Positions 25,556 through 33,872 of a DNA stretch of 50,294 nt are shown here, piece after piece. A model generated the notes under the pieces. The model was not told the DNA's origin, did no database searches, and worked only from the letters and a program-made list of their open reading frames with translations. The stretch covers positions 1-50,294 of the forward strand of contig JAJDEW010000174.1 in assembly GCA_029259595.1 (NCBI GenBank), written 5' to 3'. The stretch is from Planctomycetota bacterium. GTDB taxonomy: Bacteria; Planctomycetota; UBA1135; GCA-002686595. The translations under genes were made by a program, and so were the position numbers. Positions within the stretch are counted from its first letter, which is position 1, and the number at the start of each line of letters is the position of its first letter.

Positions 25556-26502
25556 CGTGTCCGACCGTTGCGTTCGACCTCGCCTTGCAGCGTTGCGAGC
25601 AGCGCTGCCTCGAGCGTGGGGACGTCCCGCCGAAAGCTCTCGAGCCGGATCCCGCGCGCGTTGAAGAGTTCGACCACGTCGACGAGCTCGACGCTGCCCG
25701 CGGGGAGCGCGAGCGCGACGGCACCCTCCGGTGTGGCAGGGATCCCGCGCTTCGCGAGCAGCTCGCGCGCGGCGTCGCGCGGCTCGGCTTCGATCAGGAT
25801 GCGCTCGCGCCCCGCCGTCAGGCGCGCGGGCGCGCCCGCGAAGAGCGTGCGCCCCTCGACCAGGACCAACAGCCGATCGACCAGCTCCTCGACTTCGATC
25901 AAGAGGTGGCTCGACAGGAGGATCGCGAGACCGTGCTCGTCCCGCAGCGTGCGCAGGATCCCGCGCAACTCGATCACCGCCAGTGGATCCAAGCCGTCAT
26001 TCGGCTCGTCGAGGACCAGCAGTCGGGGCCGCGGGAGAAGCGCCTGCGCCAGGTTCAGGCGCTGGCGCATCCCGAACGAGAAGGTCTCCACGCGATCGTC
26101 CGCGCGCTCTTCGAGGCCGACCAGTGCGAGCGTGGCCGCGACGTCGGCGCGCGTGACCTCGGCGCGTCGGCGGCCGAGTCGCGCGAGGTAGCTGAGCTGC
26201 TCGCGTGCGGTCAGCGAACCCAACAGGGGCGGCGGAGCGAACGCGAACCGCACGTCCCGCATCACGCTCTTCTGTTGGCGGAAGGGATCCTGTCCGAACA
26301 GGCGCACGTCGCCTTCGTCGGGGGACAAGAAGCCGGCCAGGAGCTTCAAGAGCGTCGTCTTCCCGGATCCGTTCGGGCCCGCCAGGCCGACGATCTCGCC
26401 CGGACGAACTTCGAGGTCGAGGCCGTCCAGGGCCGTTCGCGTCCCGAAGCGCTTGCACACGCCCGCGGCCAGCACCGGCGGCTCGTCGTCCTGGGCGGTC
26501 AT
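25552..26502 (-). CDS. ABC transporter ATP-binding protein
   Basis: From ATG 26502 the product is 316 residues. It contains Walker A GPNGSGKTT (about 42-50), a signature motif in variant form FSFGMRQRLNLAQAL, Walker B LLVLDEPNDGLDP and the H-loop ILLSSH. A C-terminal extension of about 90 residues is typical of ABC-2/antibiotic-type exporters. It drives the membrane permease encoded next. It heads a three-gene operon (ATPase, permease, EEP protein) with overlapping stops and starts. A TAGATT hexamer stands 7 nt before the ATG and no Shine-Dalgarno is seen. Confidence 0.93.
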   Translation of the reverse strand: MTAQDDEPPVLAAGVCKRFGTRTALDGLDLEVRPGEIVGLAGPNGSGKTTLLKLLAGFLSPDEGDVRLFGQDPFRQQKSVMRDVRFAFAPPPLLGSLTAREQLSYLARLGRRRAEVTRADVAATLALVGLEERADDRVETFSFGMRQRLNLAQALLPRPRLLVLDEPNDGLDPLAVIELRGILRTLRDEHGLAILLSSHLLIEVEELVDRLLVLVEGRTLFAGAPARLTAGRERILIEAEPRDAARELLAKRGIPATPEGAVALALPAGSVELVDVVELFNARGIRLESFRRDVPTLEAALLATLQGEVERNGRTR

Positions 26503-26509
26503 GGCGCAC

Positions 26510-26515
26510 AATCTA
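26510..26515 (-). promoter_or_regulatory. -10-like hexamer TAGATT, leaderless arrangement
   Basis: TAGATT on the minus strand ends 7 nt before the ATG at 26502 of the ABC ATPase gene. This matches the spacing seen before three other genes in the window. Confidence 0.45.
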
Positions 26516-26658
26516 CGCAACGACGCCCGCGGAAGCCCGTGGTGAGCGAGACGACTCGCCGCTCGACGTGGACGCCGGGCGGCGAGAAGCCGGCCGCGGT
26601 CGGGCCGTGTGGTGACGCACCACTTCCGATCCCCGACACAAGTGGGGTGACGCAAGAC

Positions 26659-26664
26659 TAGACT
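26659..26664 (+). promoter_or_regulatory. -10-like hexamer TAGACT, leaderless arrangement
   Basis: TAGACT ends 7 nt before the ATG at 26672 of the DUF885 gene. The intervening CCCTGGC contains no ribosome binding site. Confidence 0.45.
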
Positions 26665-26671
26665 CCCTGGC

Positions 26672-28504
26672 ATGAAGATTCGTAGCGAGGGTCCGGCCGC
26701 CTGGGTCGTCGGGCTCGCCCTCTCCGTCGCCTGCGCCGCCACCCGTGAGGCTCCGCACGGAGCTCACACGCGCGGCGCCACGGAAACCGAGCGCCTGAAC
26801 GCCTTCTTCGAGCAGGTCTTCGAGCAGCGCCTCGCACGGGATCCGATGCTCCAGGCCCAGCTCGGACTCGGGTCGCAGAGCTCGCTGTGGACCGACCAAT
26901 CCGAGGCTTTCGAGGAGGAGAGCGAGCGCCTGCTCGAGCAGGCCGTCCGTCGGATGCAGGACGAGTTCGACTTCGAGGCGCTCGATGACGAGGGTCAGTT
27001 GAGCTGGCGCCTGTTCCAGTTCGAGGCCTGGCGGGCGGCGGACAACGCGCGTTGGCGCCAGCATGGCTATCCCCTGACACAGATGCGCGGGCTCCATACG
27101 CGCGTGCCCTCGCTCCTGCTCGATCAGCACCCGATCCGGTCGGTGGACGACGCGCGGGCCTACGTCGCGCGCCTCACGGGGGTGCCGGCGATCTTCGCCC
27201 AGCTCGAAGCCAAGCTCCGTCACCGGGAAGAGGCGGGCATCCTCCCTCCCGCCTTCGTCTTCCCGCACGTCCTCGGTGCCTGCCGGAACATCGTGTCAGG
27301 GCGGCCGTTCGAACCGGGTGCGCTGGCGGACAGCACGCTCCTGGCCGACTTCCGAGCCAAGGTGGCCGACCTCGAGCTCGGAGACTCGGAACGGGCCGCC
27401 TTGGAGGCGGCGGCCGTGCGGGCGCTGCGCGAGCACGTCCAGCCGGCCTACGAGAGCTTGATCGCCCTGCTCACGGAACAGGCCGGCCGCGCGGACGACC
27501 GCGACGGCGCGTGGAAGCTGCCGAACGGAGGTGAGTTCTACGAAGCTGCCCTGCGTCGCATGACGACGACCGACCTTTCGGCCGACGAGATCCACGCCCT
27601 GGGCCTGCGCGAGGTGGAGCGGATCCACGGCGAGATGCAGGCGCTCCTCGTCGAAGTCGGCTTCGAAGGCACGCTCCCGGAGTTCTTCGTGCACATGCGG
27701 ACCGCGCCAGCTTTCTTCTACCCGGACGACGCGGAGGGTCGCACGCGCTACCTCGAGCGCGCTACCGAGCTCATCGACGCGCTGCGCGCACGCCTGCCGG
27801 ACCTCTTCCACACGTTGCCGCGGGCGCCGATGATCGTGCGTGCCGTCGAACCTTACCGCGAGCGCTCGGCGGGCAAGGCCTTCTACAGCCCGGGTTCACC
27901 CGACGGGGCGCGCCCGGGCATCTACTACGCGAACCTCGCCTCGATGGCGGACATGCCGACGTACCAGATGGAAGCGCTCGCTTATCACGAGGGCATTCCG
28001 GGGCACCACATGCAGTTCGCGATCGCGCAGGAGATCGACGGCCTGCCGCGCTTCCGCCGCTACTTGCGCTACACCGCGTACAGCGAAGGCTGGGGCCTGT
28101 ATGCCGAGCTCGTCCCGAAGGAGCTCGGCTTCTACGCCGATCCGTACTCGGACTTCGGCCGGCTCGCGATGGAGCTGTGGCGCGCCTGCAGGCTGGTCGT
28201 GGACACGGGCATCCACAAGCTGCGCTGGTCGCGCGAGCGTGCGATCGCGTACCTCGAAGCGAACACGCCGAATCCACCCGGCGACTGCACGAAGGCGATC
28301 GAGCGCTACATCGTGATGCCCGGTCAGGCGACCGCTTACCTCGTTGGTCGCAATCGTCTGCTCGAACTGCGGGCGCGCGCCCGCCGAGTGCTCGGCGCGC
28401 GCTTCGACCTGCGCACGTTTCACGAGATCGTCCTCACTTCGGGCCCGGTACCGCTTTCCTTGCTGGAGGAACGGGTCATGGAGTGGATCGCAGGCTCGTC
28501 CTGA
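26672..28504 (+). CDS. DUF885 family metallopeptidase-like lipoprotein
   Basis: The 610-residue protein has a signal ending near SVACAAT, a possible lipobox. The body matches DUF885, a gluzincin-like family: an N-terminal helical part, FYEAALRRMTTTDLSADEIHALGLREVERIHGEM in the middle, then FYSPGSPDGARPGIYYAN. The metal-site motif is H439-E440-G-I-P-G-H445-H446, followed by TAYSEGWGLYAE with its Glu. All expected catalytic residues are present, so it is probably an active exported zinc peptidase. The transcript is likely leaderless (TAGACT 7 nt before the ATG). Confidence 0.92.
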   Translation: MKIRSEGPAAWVVGLALSVACAATREAPHGAHTRGATETERLNAFFEQVFEQRLARDPMLQAQLGLGSQSSLWTDQSEAFEEESERLLEQAVRRMQDEFDFEALDDEGQLSWRLFQFEAWRAADNARWRQHGYPLTQMRGLHTRVPSLLLDQHPIRSVDDARAYVARLTGVPAIFAQLEAKLRHREEAGILPPAFVFPHVLGACRNIVSGRPFEPGALADSTLLADFRAKVADLELGDSERAALEAAAVRALREHVQPAYESLIALLTEQAGRADDRDGAWKLPNGGEFYEAALRRMTTTDLSADEIHALGLREVERIHGEMQALLVEVGFEGTLPEFFVHMRTAPAFFYPDDAEGRTRYLERATELIDALRARLPDLFHTLPRAPMIVRAVEPYRERSAGKAFYSPGSPDGARPGIYYANLASMADMPTYQMEALAYHEGIPGHHMQFAIAQEIDGLPRFRRYLRYTAYSEGWGLYAELVPKELGFYADPYSDFGRLAMELWRACRLVVDTGIHKLRWSRERAIAYLEANTPNPPGDCTKAIERYIVMPGQATAYLVGRNRLLELRARARRVLGARFDLRTFHEIVLTSGPVPLSLLEERVMEWIAGSS

Positions 28505-28517
28505 GGCCCCGGGCTCG

Positions 28518-28574
28518 CTTGGAGTCCGTTAGGGCGGCGTCCAGGCGCCGGATGGCGTTTCAACGGATTCCAAG
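28518..28574 (+). other. Inverted repeat between peptidase-like genes
   Basis: CTTGGAGTCCGTT (28518-28530) and AACGGATTCCAAG (28562-28574) are 13-bp inverted copies with one mismatch, around a GC-rich centre that can itself pair. It lies 14 nt after the DUF885 stop. It may terminate that transcript or shape the leader of the next gene. Confidence 0.45.
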
Positions 28575-28671
28575 AGGGTTGCCGCCTCGGAGCTTGCTTC
28601 CCATGATGGTCGGGGCGACGAAGGAACGGGCGGTTCGGCAGGTCGCCCGGAATCGAGAGAGAGAAAACACG

Positions 28672-30114
28672 ATGACGAAGATCGCGCGTTTCCTGGCAGG
28701 GACGCTTCTCGTGATCTTGGCGCCGTCGCTCGTCCTGGCTCAGGACGAGAACGGCTTCCTCGAAAGCAGGAGCGCGGAACTCGAAAGGGTGGTCGAGAAG
28801 CTCGACGAGCTCGTCGACTGGACGACCAAGGAGAAGCTCTTCCTCGAGCGGGACAAGCTCTGGAAGCTCATCCTCTTCTGTGACCCCGAAGACTTCGACG
28901 CCCACCAGGGGCTGGGACACCGGCGCCAGAAGGACGGAAGCTGGGAACCACCGAAGGAGCGCCGCGAACCGCGGAACTTCGGCAAGAAGAAGGACCTCGA
29001 GACCTTCGCCGAGAAGCTGGATGCGATCGTCGGGCCCTACGTCGGGTCGCTGGTCGATGCGCTCGAGTCCGGCAAGCTGGCGGTGGCCGAGGCGACGGTC
29101 GCCGAGAACGACGTGCTCGAGCTCGATCCGAACAACGGGCGTCTGCGCGCCTACCGCGGCGAGGTGGCCTTGGACGGCGCTTGGGTCTTGAAGGAGACCG
29201 CCATCGCCAAGGAGCGCCGCCCGGCCATGAAGGACATGGTGCGCGACGGCTACAAGAGTGCTCCCAAACCCAAGCAAGCCAAGCCCGACGATTTCGACGG
29301 CAAGCTGGGCCTGCCCTTTTCGTCGGTGGCCGAGGCCTCGTTCGTCCGCGTGGCCGGGACCGGCGACATGGACGAAGTGGCGCGCGCCGCACAGGTCCTG
29401 CACGTCACGCAGACCTTCTTCGGCAAGGCGCTCGGCAAGGAAGGCAAGTTCGCACCGGACTTCGGCGTGTACCTCTTGGCCGGTGGCAACGGCGAGAAGG
29501 CCGCCTTCATCGCGAACTATCCCGGCCTGCCGGATCGCTACCGCGATTATTTGCGGCAGCTCGAGGGCTCGGGGTTGCAGGACACGGACGACTTCGTGCA
29601 CTGGGCCAAGGACGACCGACGGCGGCTCGATGCTCTGGTCCACTTCTCGGTGGGCTGGCTCCTGGAGGACGCCTTCAAGATCACCACGAAGGAAGGTTGG
29701 GCCTACGAGGGCTTCAGCCTGTACATGACGCGCGAGCTCGTCGGCACGCGCCTGAACTGGTTCGTGTTGCCGTCGAAGATGCTCGATCCGCAGGCCGACA
29801 CGGCCTTGCGCGCCAAGCTCGTCGACTCGGACACGAACTGGATGAACGAAGCCCACGTCATGCTCGAGAAGGAAGGCGCGCCGCGCCTTGCCGACGTGCT
29901 GAAGAAGAACGTGAACGAGCTGACCACGGAGGACCTCCTCCTGGCCTACGTGACCGCCGCCTACCTGCTCGAGGCCCGCTTCGACGCCGTCACGGACCTC
30001 TTGACGAAGCTGGGCGGGACGATGCCGCCCTCCCAGGCCTTCCCGCAGGCGCTCGGAATGAAGATCGACGTCGTCGAAGCGCGCATCCAGCGCTGGCTCT
30101 CGGAGCGGAGGTGA
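28672..30114 (+). CDS. Exported protein with degenerate gluzincin-like C-terminal domain
   Basis: From ATG 28672 the product is 480 residues with a signal peptide (MTKIARFLAGTLLVILAPSLVLAQ). The N-terminal ~190 residues are charged and helical, with FCDPEDFDAHQGLGH (seen in planctomycete exported proteins with DUF1570-like domains). Towards the C-terminus it has the layout of a peptidase of the MA type: a helix LDALVHFSVGWLLEDAF where HExxH is expected, then EGWAYEGFSLYMT where the downstream Glu helix would lie. Only the first His (H324) survives, so zinc catalysis is unlikely. The next gene follows 4 nt later. The fold assignment is inference. Confidence 0.65.
   Translation: MTKIARFLAGTLLVILAPSLVLAQDENGFLESRSAELERVVEKLDELVDWTTKEKLFLERDKLWKLILFCDPEDFDAHQGLGHRRQKDGSWEPPKERREPRNFGKKKDLETFAEKLDAIVGPYVGSLVDALESGKLAVAEATVAENDVLELDPNNGRLRAYRGEVALDGAWVLKETAIAKERRPAMKDMVRDGYKSAPKPKQAKPDDFDGKLGLPFSSVAEASFVRVAGTGDMDEVARAAQVLHVTQTFFGKALGKEGKFAPDFGVYLLAGGNGEKAAFIANYPGLPDRYRDYLRQLEGSGLQDTDDFVHWAKDDRRRLDALVHFSVGWLLEDAFKITTKEGWAYEGFSLYMTRELVGTRLNWFVLPSKMLDPQADTALRAKLVDSDTNWMNEAHVMLEKEGAPRLADVLKKNVNELTTEDLLLAYVTAAYLLEARFDAVTDLLTKLGGTMPPSQAFPQALGMKIDVVEARIQRWLSERR
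30107..30111 (+). promoter_or_regulatory. Ribosome binding site GGAGG
   Basis: GGAGG stands 7 nt before the ATG at 30119 and overlaps the end of the previous coding sequence, supporting translational linkage. Confidence 0.65.
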
Positions 30115-30118
30115 GCCG

Positions 30119-31384
30119 ATGAACATGCTGCAACGCTCGCTGCGACACCTCGGGTTGACCTGCGCCCTGACCACCGCCCTCAGCGCGTTCACGCCGACTC
30201 CGTTCGAAGGCCTGGAAGACGCCAAGATCCACTGGCGCGGCAAGGCCTTCGGGCTCGACGAGCTGCCGGAGGACTTTCCCGCCGCCGCACGCTCGGCGCT
30301 CGAGGTCTGGCAGCCGTGGGCCACGAAGATGCACTACACGCTGCACCTCGATCCACCGGGTCGCGTGCTGCTCGTCTCCAATCCCGACAACGGTCGCGTC
30401 GAGAAGCAGCTCGAATTGATCGACCAGGTCGGAGCCCTGTTCGAGAAGCACATGCCCTTGCCGGATCCAGCCCTCGCGATCGCGGCACCGGACGAGGACG
30501 AGGCGCAGGACGCGAAGGACGAACCCCTGCCCGAGGATCCCGAGGGCGGCCCCTATCCGTGGGAAGAGGCCGGGCTCGGCGAGTACAGCACGGACGACGG
30601 CTCCAGCGCGGCCTTCAGCTACTCCTGGGGTGCCGTCGACATGCCGCCGGACGCGAGCACGATCGTGTTCTTGGTCGTGCGCGACGCACCCGACTTCGCG
30701 CAGGTGCTCGACTTCCTGGCCGAGCACCACCCGTACCTCGCGGACTGGACCGAGGAAGCCAAGGGTTACGCGGGCTTCTCGCTCCAGCAACCGCTCGCCG
30801 GAGCCTTCATCCAGAACGACACCACTCAGGAGGAATGGAACCCCGACAACGAGGTCGTGAACCGCATGGCCCAGCTGTTCCTGCTGCGGCGCTTCGGGCA
30901 GCAACCGAACTGGCTCGTCCAAGGCTGGGCCTGGTTCTCGGAGTTCGACATCCAGGGCGGGGTCTATTGCTTCCCGTACCGCAACGAGTTCGTCTTCGCG
31001 ACCGAGCATTCGGGCTGGGATACCGAGCTCGCGAACCGCTTCGAGAACCGGCAGAAAAAGCCCCTGCGCACGGCGGAGTTCGCCAAGTGGGAGCGCGGCT
31101 CCTACGAGAGCGACCCGGCCAAGATCTCCTGGGGCGTGATCGAGTACATGACACGCTTCCGCCCGGGCGAGCTGTCACTCGTTGCCAGCGAGTTCCGCAC
31201 GATCATCGACAAGGAGAGCCGCGTCGACTTCGGCGACGGCACGTGGGAGCGCAACCTGGACTACACGCTGCCCGTTTCGGACCAGGACGACATCCTGCGC
31301 GAGCACCTCGGCGGGCGAATCTTCCGGGAGATCACCGACTTCTTCCGCAAGCGCGACCGCTACGTCCTGAAGTCGGACGACTGA
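30119..31384 (+). CDS. Exported protein, probable degenerate gluzincin-like partner
   Basis: The 421-residue protein starts at ATG 30119 with GGAGG 7 nt upstream, four bases after the previous gene. A signal-like N-terminus (residues 1-23) is followed by a DELPEDFPAAARSALEVWQPWA segment and an acidic linker near 120-150. A core region, VVNRMAQLFLLRRFGQQPNWLVQGWAWFSEF, again follows the helix-loop-helix layout of peptidase MA-type domains, with NRMAQ (from N248) in place of HExxH. It is probably non-catalytic. Its order and form parallel the upstream gene, so the two may make a binding pair in the periplasm. No established family is recognised. Confidence 0.65.
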   Translation: MNMLQRSLRHLGLTCALTTALSAFTPTPFEGLEDAKIHWRGKAFGLDELPEDFPAAARSALEVWQPWATKMHYTLHLDPPGRVLLVSNPDNGRVEKQLELIDQVGALFEKHMPLPDPALAIAAPDEDEAQDAKDEPLPEDPEGGPYPWEEAGLGEYSTDDGSSAAFSYSWGAVDMPPDASTIVFLVVRDAPDFAQVLDFLAEHHPYLADWTEEAKGYAGFSLQQPLAGAFIQNDTTQEEWNPDNEVVNRMAQLFLLRRFGQQPNWLVQGWAWFSEFDIQGGVYCFPYRNEFVFATEHSGWDTELANRFENRQKKPLRTAEFAKWERGSYESDPAKISWGVIEYMTRFRPGELSLVASEFRTIIDKESRVDFGDGTWERNLDYTLPVSDQDDILREHLGGRIFREITDFFRKRDRYVLKSDD

Positions 31385-31509
31385 TCACGGCTCTGGCCCG
31401 GGGCGCGCCTGCGGAGCGCACGGCGGCTGGCTTGCCCGGGTGTGGGGCCGGGTTGTGGTGAGGGTGTGAAATCGTGTGCGGACCATCCCCGGGCGACGGG
31501 TCGAGCTGC

Positions 31510-31515
31510 TAGCCT
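31510..31515 (+). promoter_or_regulatory. -10-like hexamer TAGCCT
   Basis: TAGCCT lies 48 nt upstream of the ATG at 31564 in the 179-nt space after the peptidase-like pair. No matching -35 is evident. Confidence 0.25.
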
Positions 31516-31563
31516 GGAGGGCTCTTCGGTCCCTCCTCGCCCCACTCCCTCGAACCAACGCCC

Positions 31564-33711
31564 ATGAAGCACTCCCTCCGTGCTCTGCTCGTTTGCCCCG
31601 CCCTCCTCGGCCTGGTCGGCACCGCTGCCGCGCAAGCTTCGAAGCCCCACGGGGACGCGGTCCTGGACATCGTCATCGAGAACGCGCTCGCGGACTGGAG
31701 CGTCCTGCCCATCGCCGCCGAGAGCACGCCGACCTGGCTGCGCCTCCCCGCCTTCGGCAAGGTCGTCCTGCACGGCGACGCGGTCCACCAGGGCCTGCTG
31801 GAGGCGAGCGAAGGCGGCCTGCGCCTCGTCTCGAACGACGGCGCGGTCGTCGCACTCGACGCGCTCGCGTTCTCCTTCGCGGAAGGCGGCACGGGCGAGG
31901 TTCATGCCAGCGGCGCACAGGCTTTCGACTTGACGAACGTCACCTGGACTCACCATCCCGACGGCGGTCTGCAGCTGATCGCGGAACTCGTCGTGGGTGA
32001 GCTCGCGAGCGAGCTGGGAGTCGAGCGCGGCACGCACGTCGCGACCGTCGTCGCCGAGGTCGACGCGCCCGCGGTACGTCGCTCGCAGCACGGTCGGACG
32101 CAGCTCGCGACGCCGCAGGCTCCCACCGGCGGAGGCTCCGGCTCCTACACCGCTCCCGCGGCGGGACCCGACGTCGTCGTCTGGGCCGTGGGCGACTCGT
32201 TCGGCTCGGATGACATCCAGTACTACGGCCAGAGCGGCGGCCTCGCGGCTTACGCGCTGGCGACGCAGTCCTGCAACGTGGGCAGTGAGACCCTCGACTG
32301 GTTCGCGAACCCCGATCCCAGGCATCCGGTCATCGGCCAGAACATGTTCCGCTATCACGAAGGTCGCTTCGAGCAAATCGGACAGAGCTGGCTCAAGCAC
32401 GCCTTCTGCGCGGTGAACGAGTTCGAGACCGGCTGCGGGCCGTGCAACAGCTCGCCGTGCTCGAACCTGGGCATCGGCTGCGCGGACACGTATACGTCGG
32501 GGCTGAACGACGGCTCGGGCGGACGCTCGAAGTCGCTCGTCAACGCGGCCACGGGTGTCAACCAGAACGGAGCCGGCCCCAGCGGAACGAGCACGATCCG
32601 CGGTCGACTGCAGGTTCCGGTCGCGGATATCGATCCGGCCCAGAACCTCGGCGCCGAGTGGTTCATCGAGGCCCAGTACGTCACCGCGGACGACGCGGAG
32701 GCCAATGCGAGCCGCAACAACGCCTCCTGGCGCCGCGTCGTCGTCAACGCCGTCAGCAACGTGAACGGCGGCGGCCCGACCGAGATCGGCCAGCCGGCGA
32801 TCTACGCTTGGCAGGATCAGGATCCGGCCGTCGAGATCAAGACGGGCGTCAACACCGGCGAGGCCGCCGGCACGAAGACCTGGTACTACGTCGGCTACCG
32901 CGTGACTCAGCTCGGCCCGAGCGCCTGGCGCTACGAGTACGCCGTGCAGAACCTGACCTCGGACCAGAGCGCGCGTACCTTCGAGCTGCCGGTCCCGAAC
33001 ACGGTCACCGTCACCGACCTCTCGTTCCATGACGTCGACTACCACAGCGGCGATCCCTACGACGGGACGGACTGGACCGCGACGCACGCCTTCAACACGC
33101 TTCAGTGGGCGACCGACACGTTCGCGACGAATTCGAATGCGAACGCGCTGCGCTGGGGCACGCTCTACAACTTCGGCTTCACGGCCGACACGGCGCCGGT
33201 GCGCGACGACCTCGTGCTCGGCCTCTTCAAGCCGGGCCTGAACGCCGCGGTCACGGTCCAGAACGTGCTCGTGCCCGACGCCGGCGGCCCGCCCTCCGTG
33301 GGCGACCACTCGGGCGGACTGGGACAGTTCGAAGGGCCCTACGGCGGCGGCGGTGTCACGGCCAGCTCGAGCGCGCGCAACGGCCGCAGCGGCACGAACC
33401 CGCAGGTCTTCGTCGAGACCGCCCCGGCCGTCCTGGGACGGGATTGGATCGGTCGCATCGAGAGCGGTGAGGGCGCCGGCTTCGTCCTCATCGGCCTCGG
33501 TGGCGCCGGCGCGGGCACTTGGACGCCGCTCGGCGAGCTCCTGGTGCGTCCGCCGCTGTTGCGCCGCTTCGGTCAGGGCCCGCTGCACGTGACGATCCCG
33601 AACGAGCCCGGCCTGTCCGGTCGCACGTTGGCCCTGCAGGCCCTCGTCCTGCGGGACGGCCAGCTCGTGCTGTCGAACGCGATCGACGTCGTCGTCGGCG
33701 ACCGCGAGTAG
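31564..33711 (+). CDS. Large secreted protein of unknown function
   Basis: The 715-residue protein has a signal peptide (MKHSLRALLVCPALLGLVGTAAAQ). The mature part is Gly, Asn, Asp and Thr-rich and mostly beta. It contains AAGPDVVVWAVGDSFGSDDIQYYGQ near 198-225, a Cys-rich stretch ETGCGPCNSSPCSNLGIGCADTY near 290-312, and YEYAVQNLTSDQSARTFELPVP later. The pattern of small Cys-rich loops in a beta-rich body suggests an extracellular or surface-exposed protein. I recognise no named domain. It stands alone, flanked upstream by 179 nt and downstream by a strong hairpin. Confidence 0.75.
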   Translation: MKHSLRALLVCPALLGLVGTAAAQASKPHGDAVLDIVIENALADWSVLPIAAESTPTWLRLPAFGKVVLHGDAVHQGLLEASEGGLRLVSNDGAVVALDALAFSFAEGGTGEVHASGAQAFDLTNVTWTHHPDGGLQLIAELVVGELASELGVERGTHVATVVAEVDAPAVRRSQHGRTQLATPQAPTGGGSGSYTAPAAGPDVVVWAVGDSFGSDDIQYYGQSGGLAAYALATQSCNVGSETLDWFANPDPRHPVIGQNMFRYHEGRFEQIGQSWLKHAFCAVNEFETGCGPCNSSPCSNLGIGCADTYTSGLNDGSGGRSKSLVNAATGVNQNGAGPSGTSTIRGRLQVPVADIDPAQNLGAEWFIEAQYVTADDAEANASRNNASWRRVVVNAVSNVNGGGPTEIGQPAIYAWQDQDPAVEIKTGVNTGEAAGTKTWYYVGYRVTQLGPSAWRYEYAVQNLTSDQSARTFELPVPNTVTVTDLSFHDVDYHSGDPYDGTDWTATHAFNTLQWATDTFATNSNANALRWGTLYNFGFTADTAPVRDDLVLGLFKPGLNAAVTVQNVLVPDAGGPPSVGDHSGGLGQFEGPYGGGGVTASSSARNGRSGTNPQVFVETAPAVLGRDWIGRIESGEGAGFVLIGLGGAGAGTWTPLGELLVRPPLLRRFGQGPLHVTIPNEPGLSGRTLALQALVLRDGQLVLSNAIDVVVGDRE

Positions 33712-33719
33712 CGCTCCCC

Positions 33720-33756
33720 CGTCGCCCGGATCCCGAGCGCAGGGATCCGGGCGACG
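33720..33756 (+). terminator. 15-bp perfect hairpin after the secreted protein gene
   Basis: The arms 33720-33734 and 33742-33756 are perfectly complementary over 15 bp with a 7-nt loop. The structure begins 9 nt after the stop at 33711 and is followed by TTGGG only, so there is no real U-tract. Confidence 0.6.
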
Positions 33757-33857
33757 TTGGGCGGACTTCAGACGACCTTTCGTCGGTGCGCGTTGCAGCG
33801 GGAGCTCGCGCGCCCTACATGTTTCCACGAGCCCGGGAGCCGAGGGGCCGCTCGGGT

Positions 33858-33863
33858 TAGGCT
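33858..33863 (+). promoter_or_regulatory. -10-like hexamer TAGGCT, leaderless arrangement
   Basis: TAGGCT ends 9 nt before the ATG at 33873 of the polyferredoxin gene; no ribosome binding site lies between them. Confidence 0.4.
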
Positions 33864-33872
33864 CTGCGTGCG

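Noticed and set aside
31390..31445. A GC-rich imperfect stem after the second pseudo-peptidase gene (CCCGGG...CCCGGG) as a terminator
   Set aside because: The pairing is interrupted and the loop is long; it is much weaker than the perfect stems called elsewhere.
31360..33828. An 822-residue minus-strand open frame opposite the secreted protein gene
   Set aside because: It has no signal, no domain and no ribosome binding site, and it runs through the terminator-like stem at 33720-33756.
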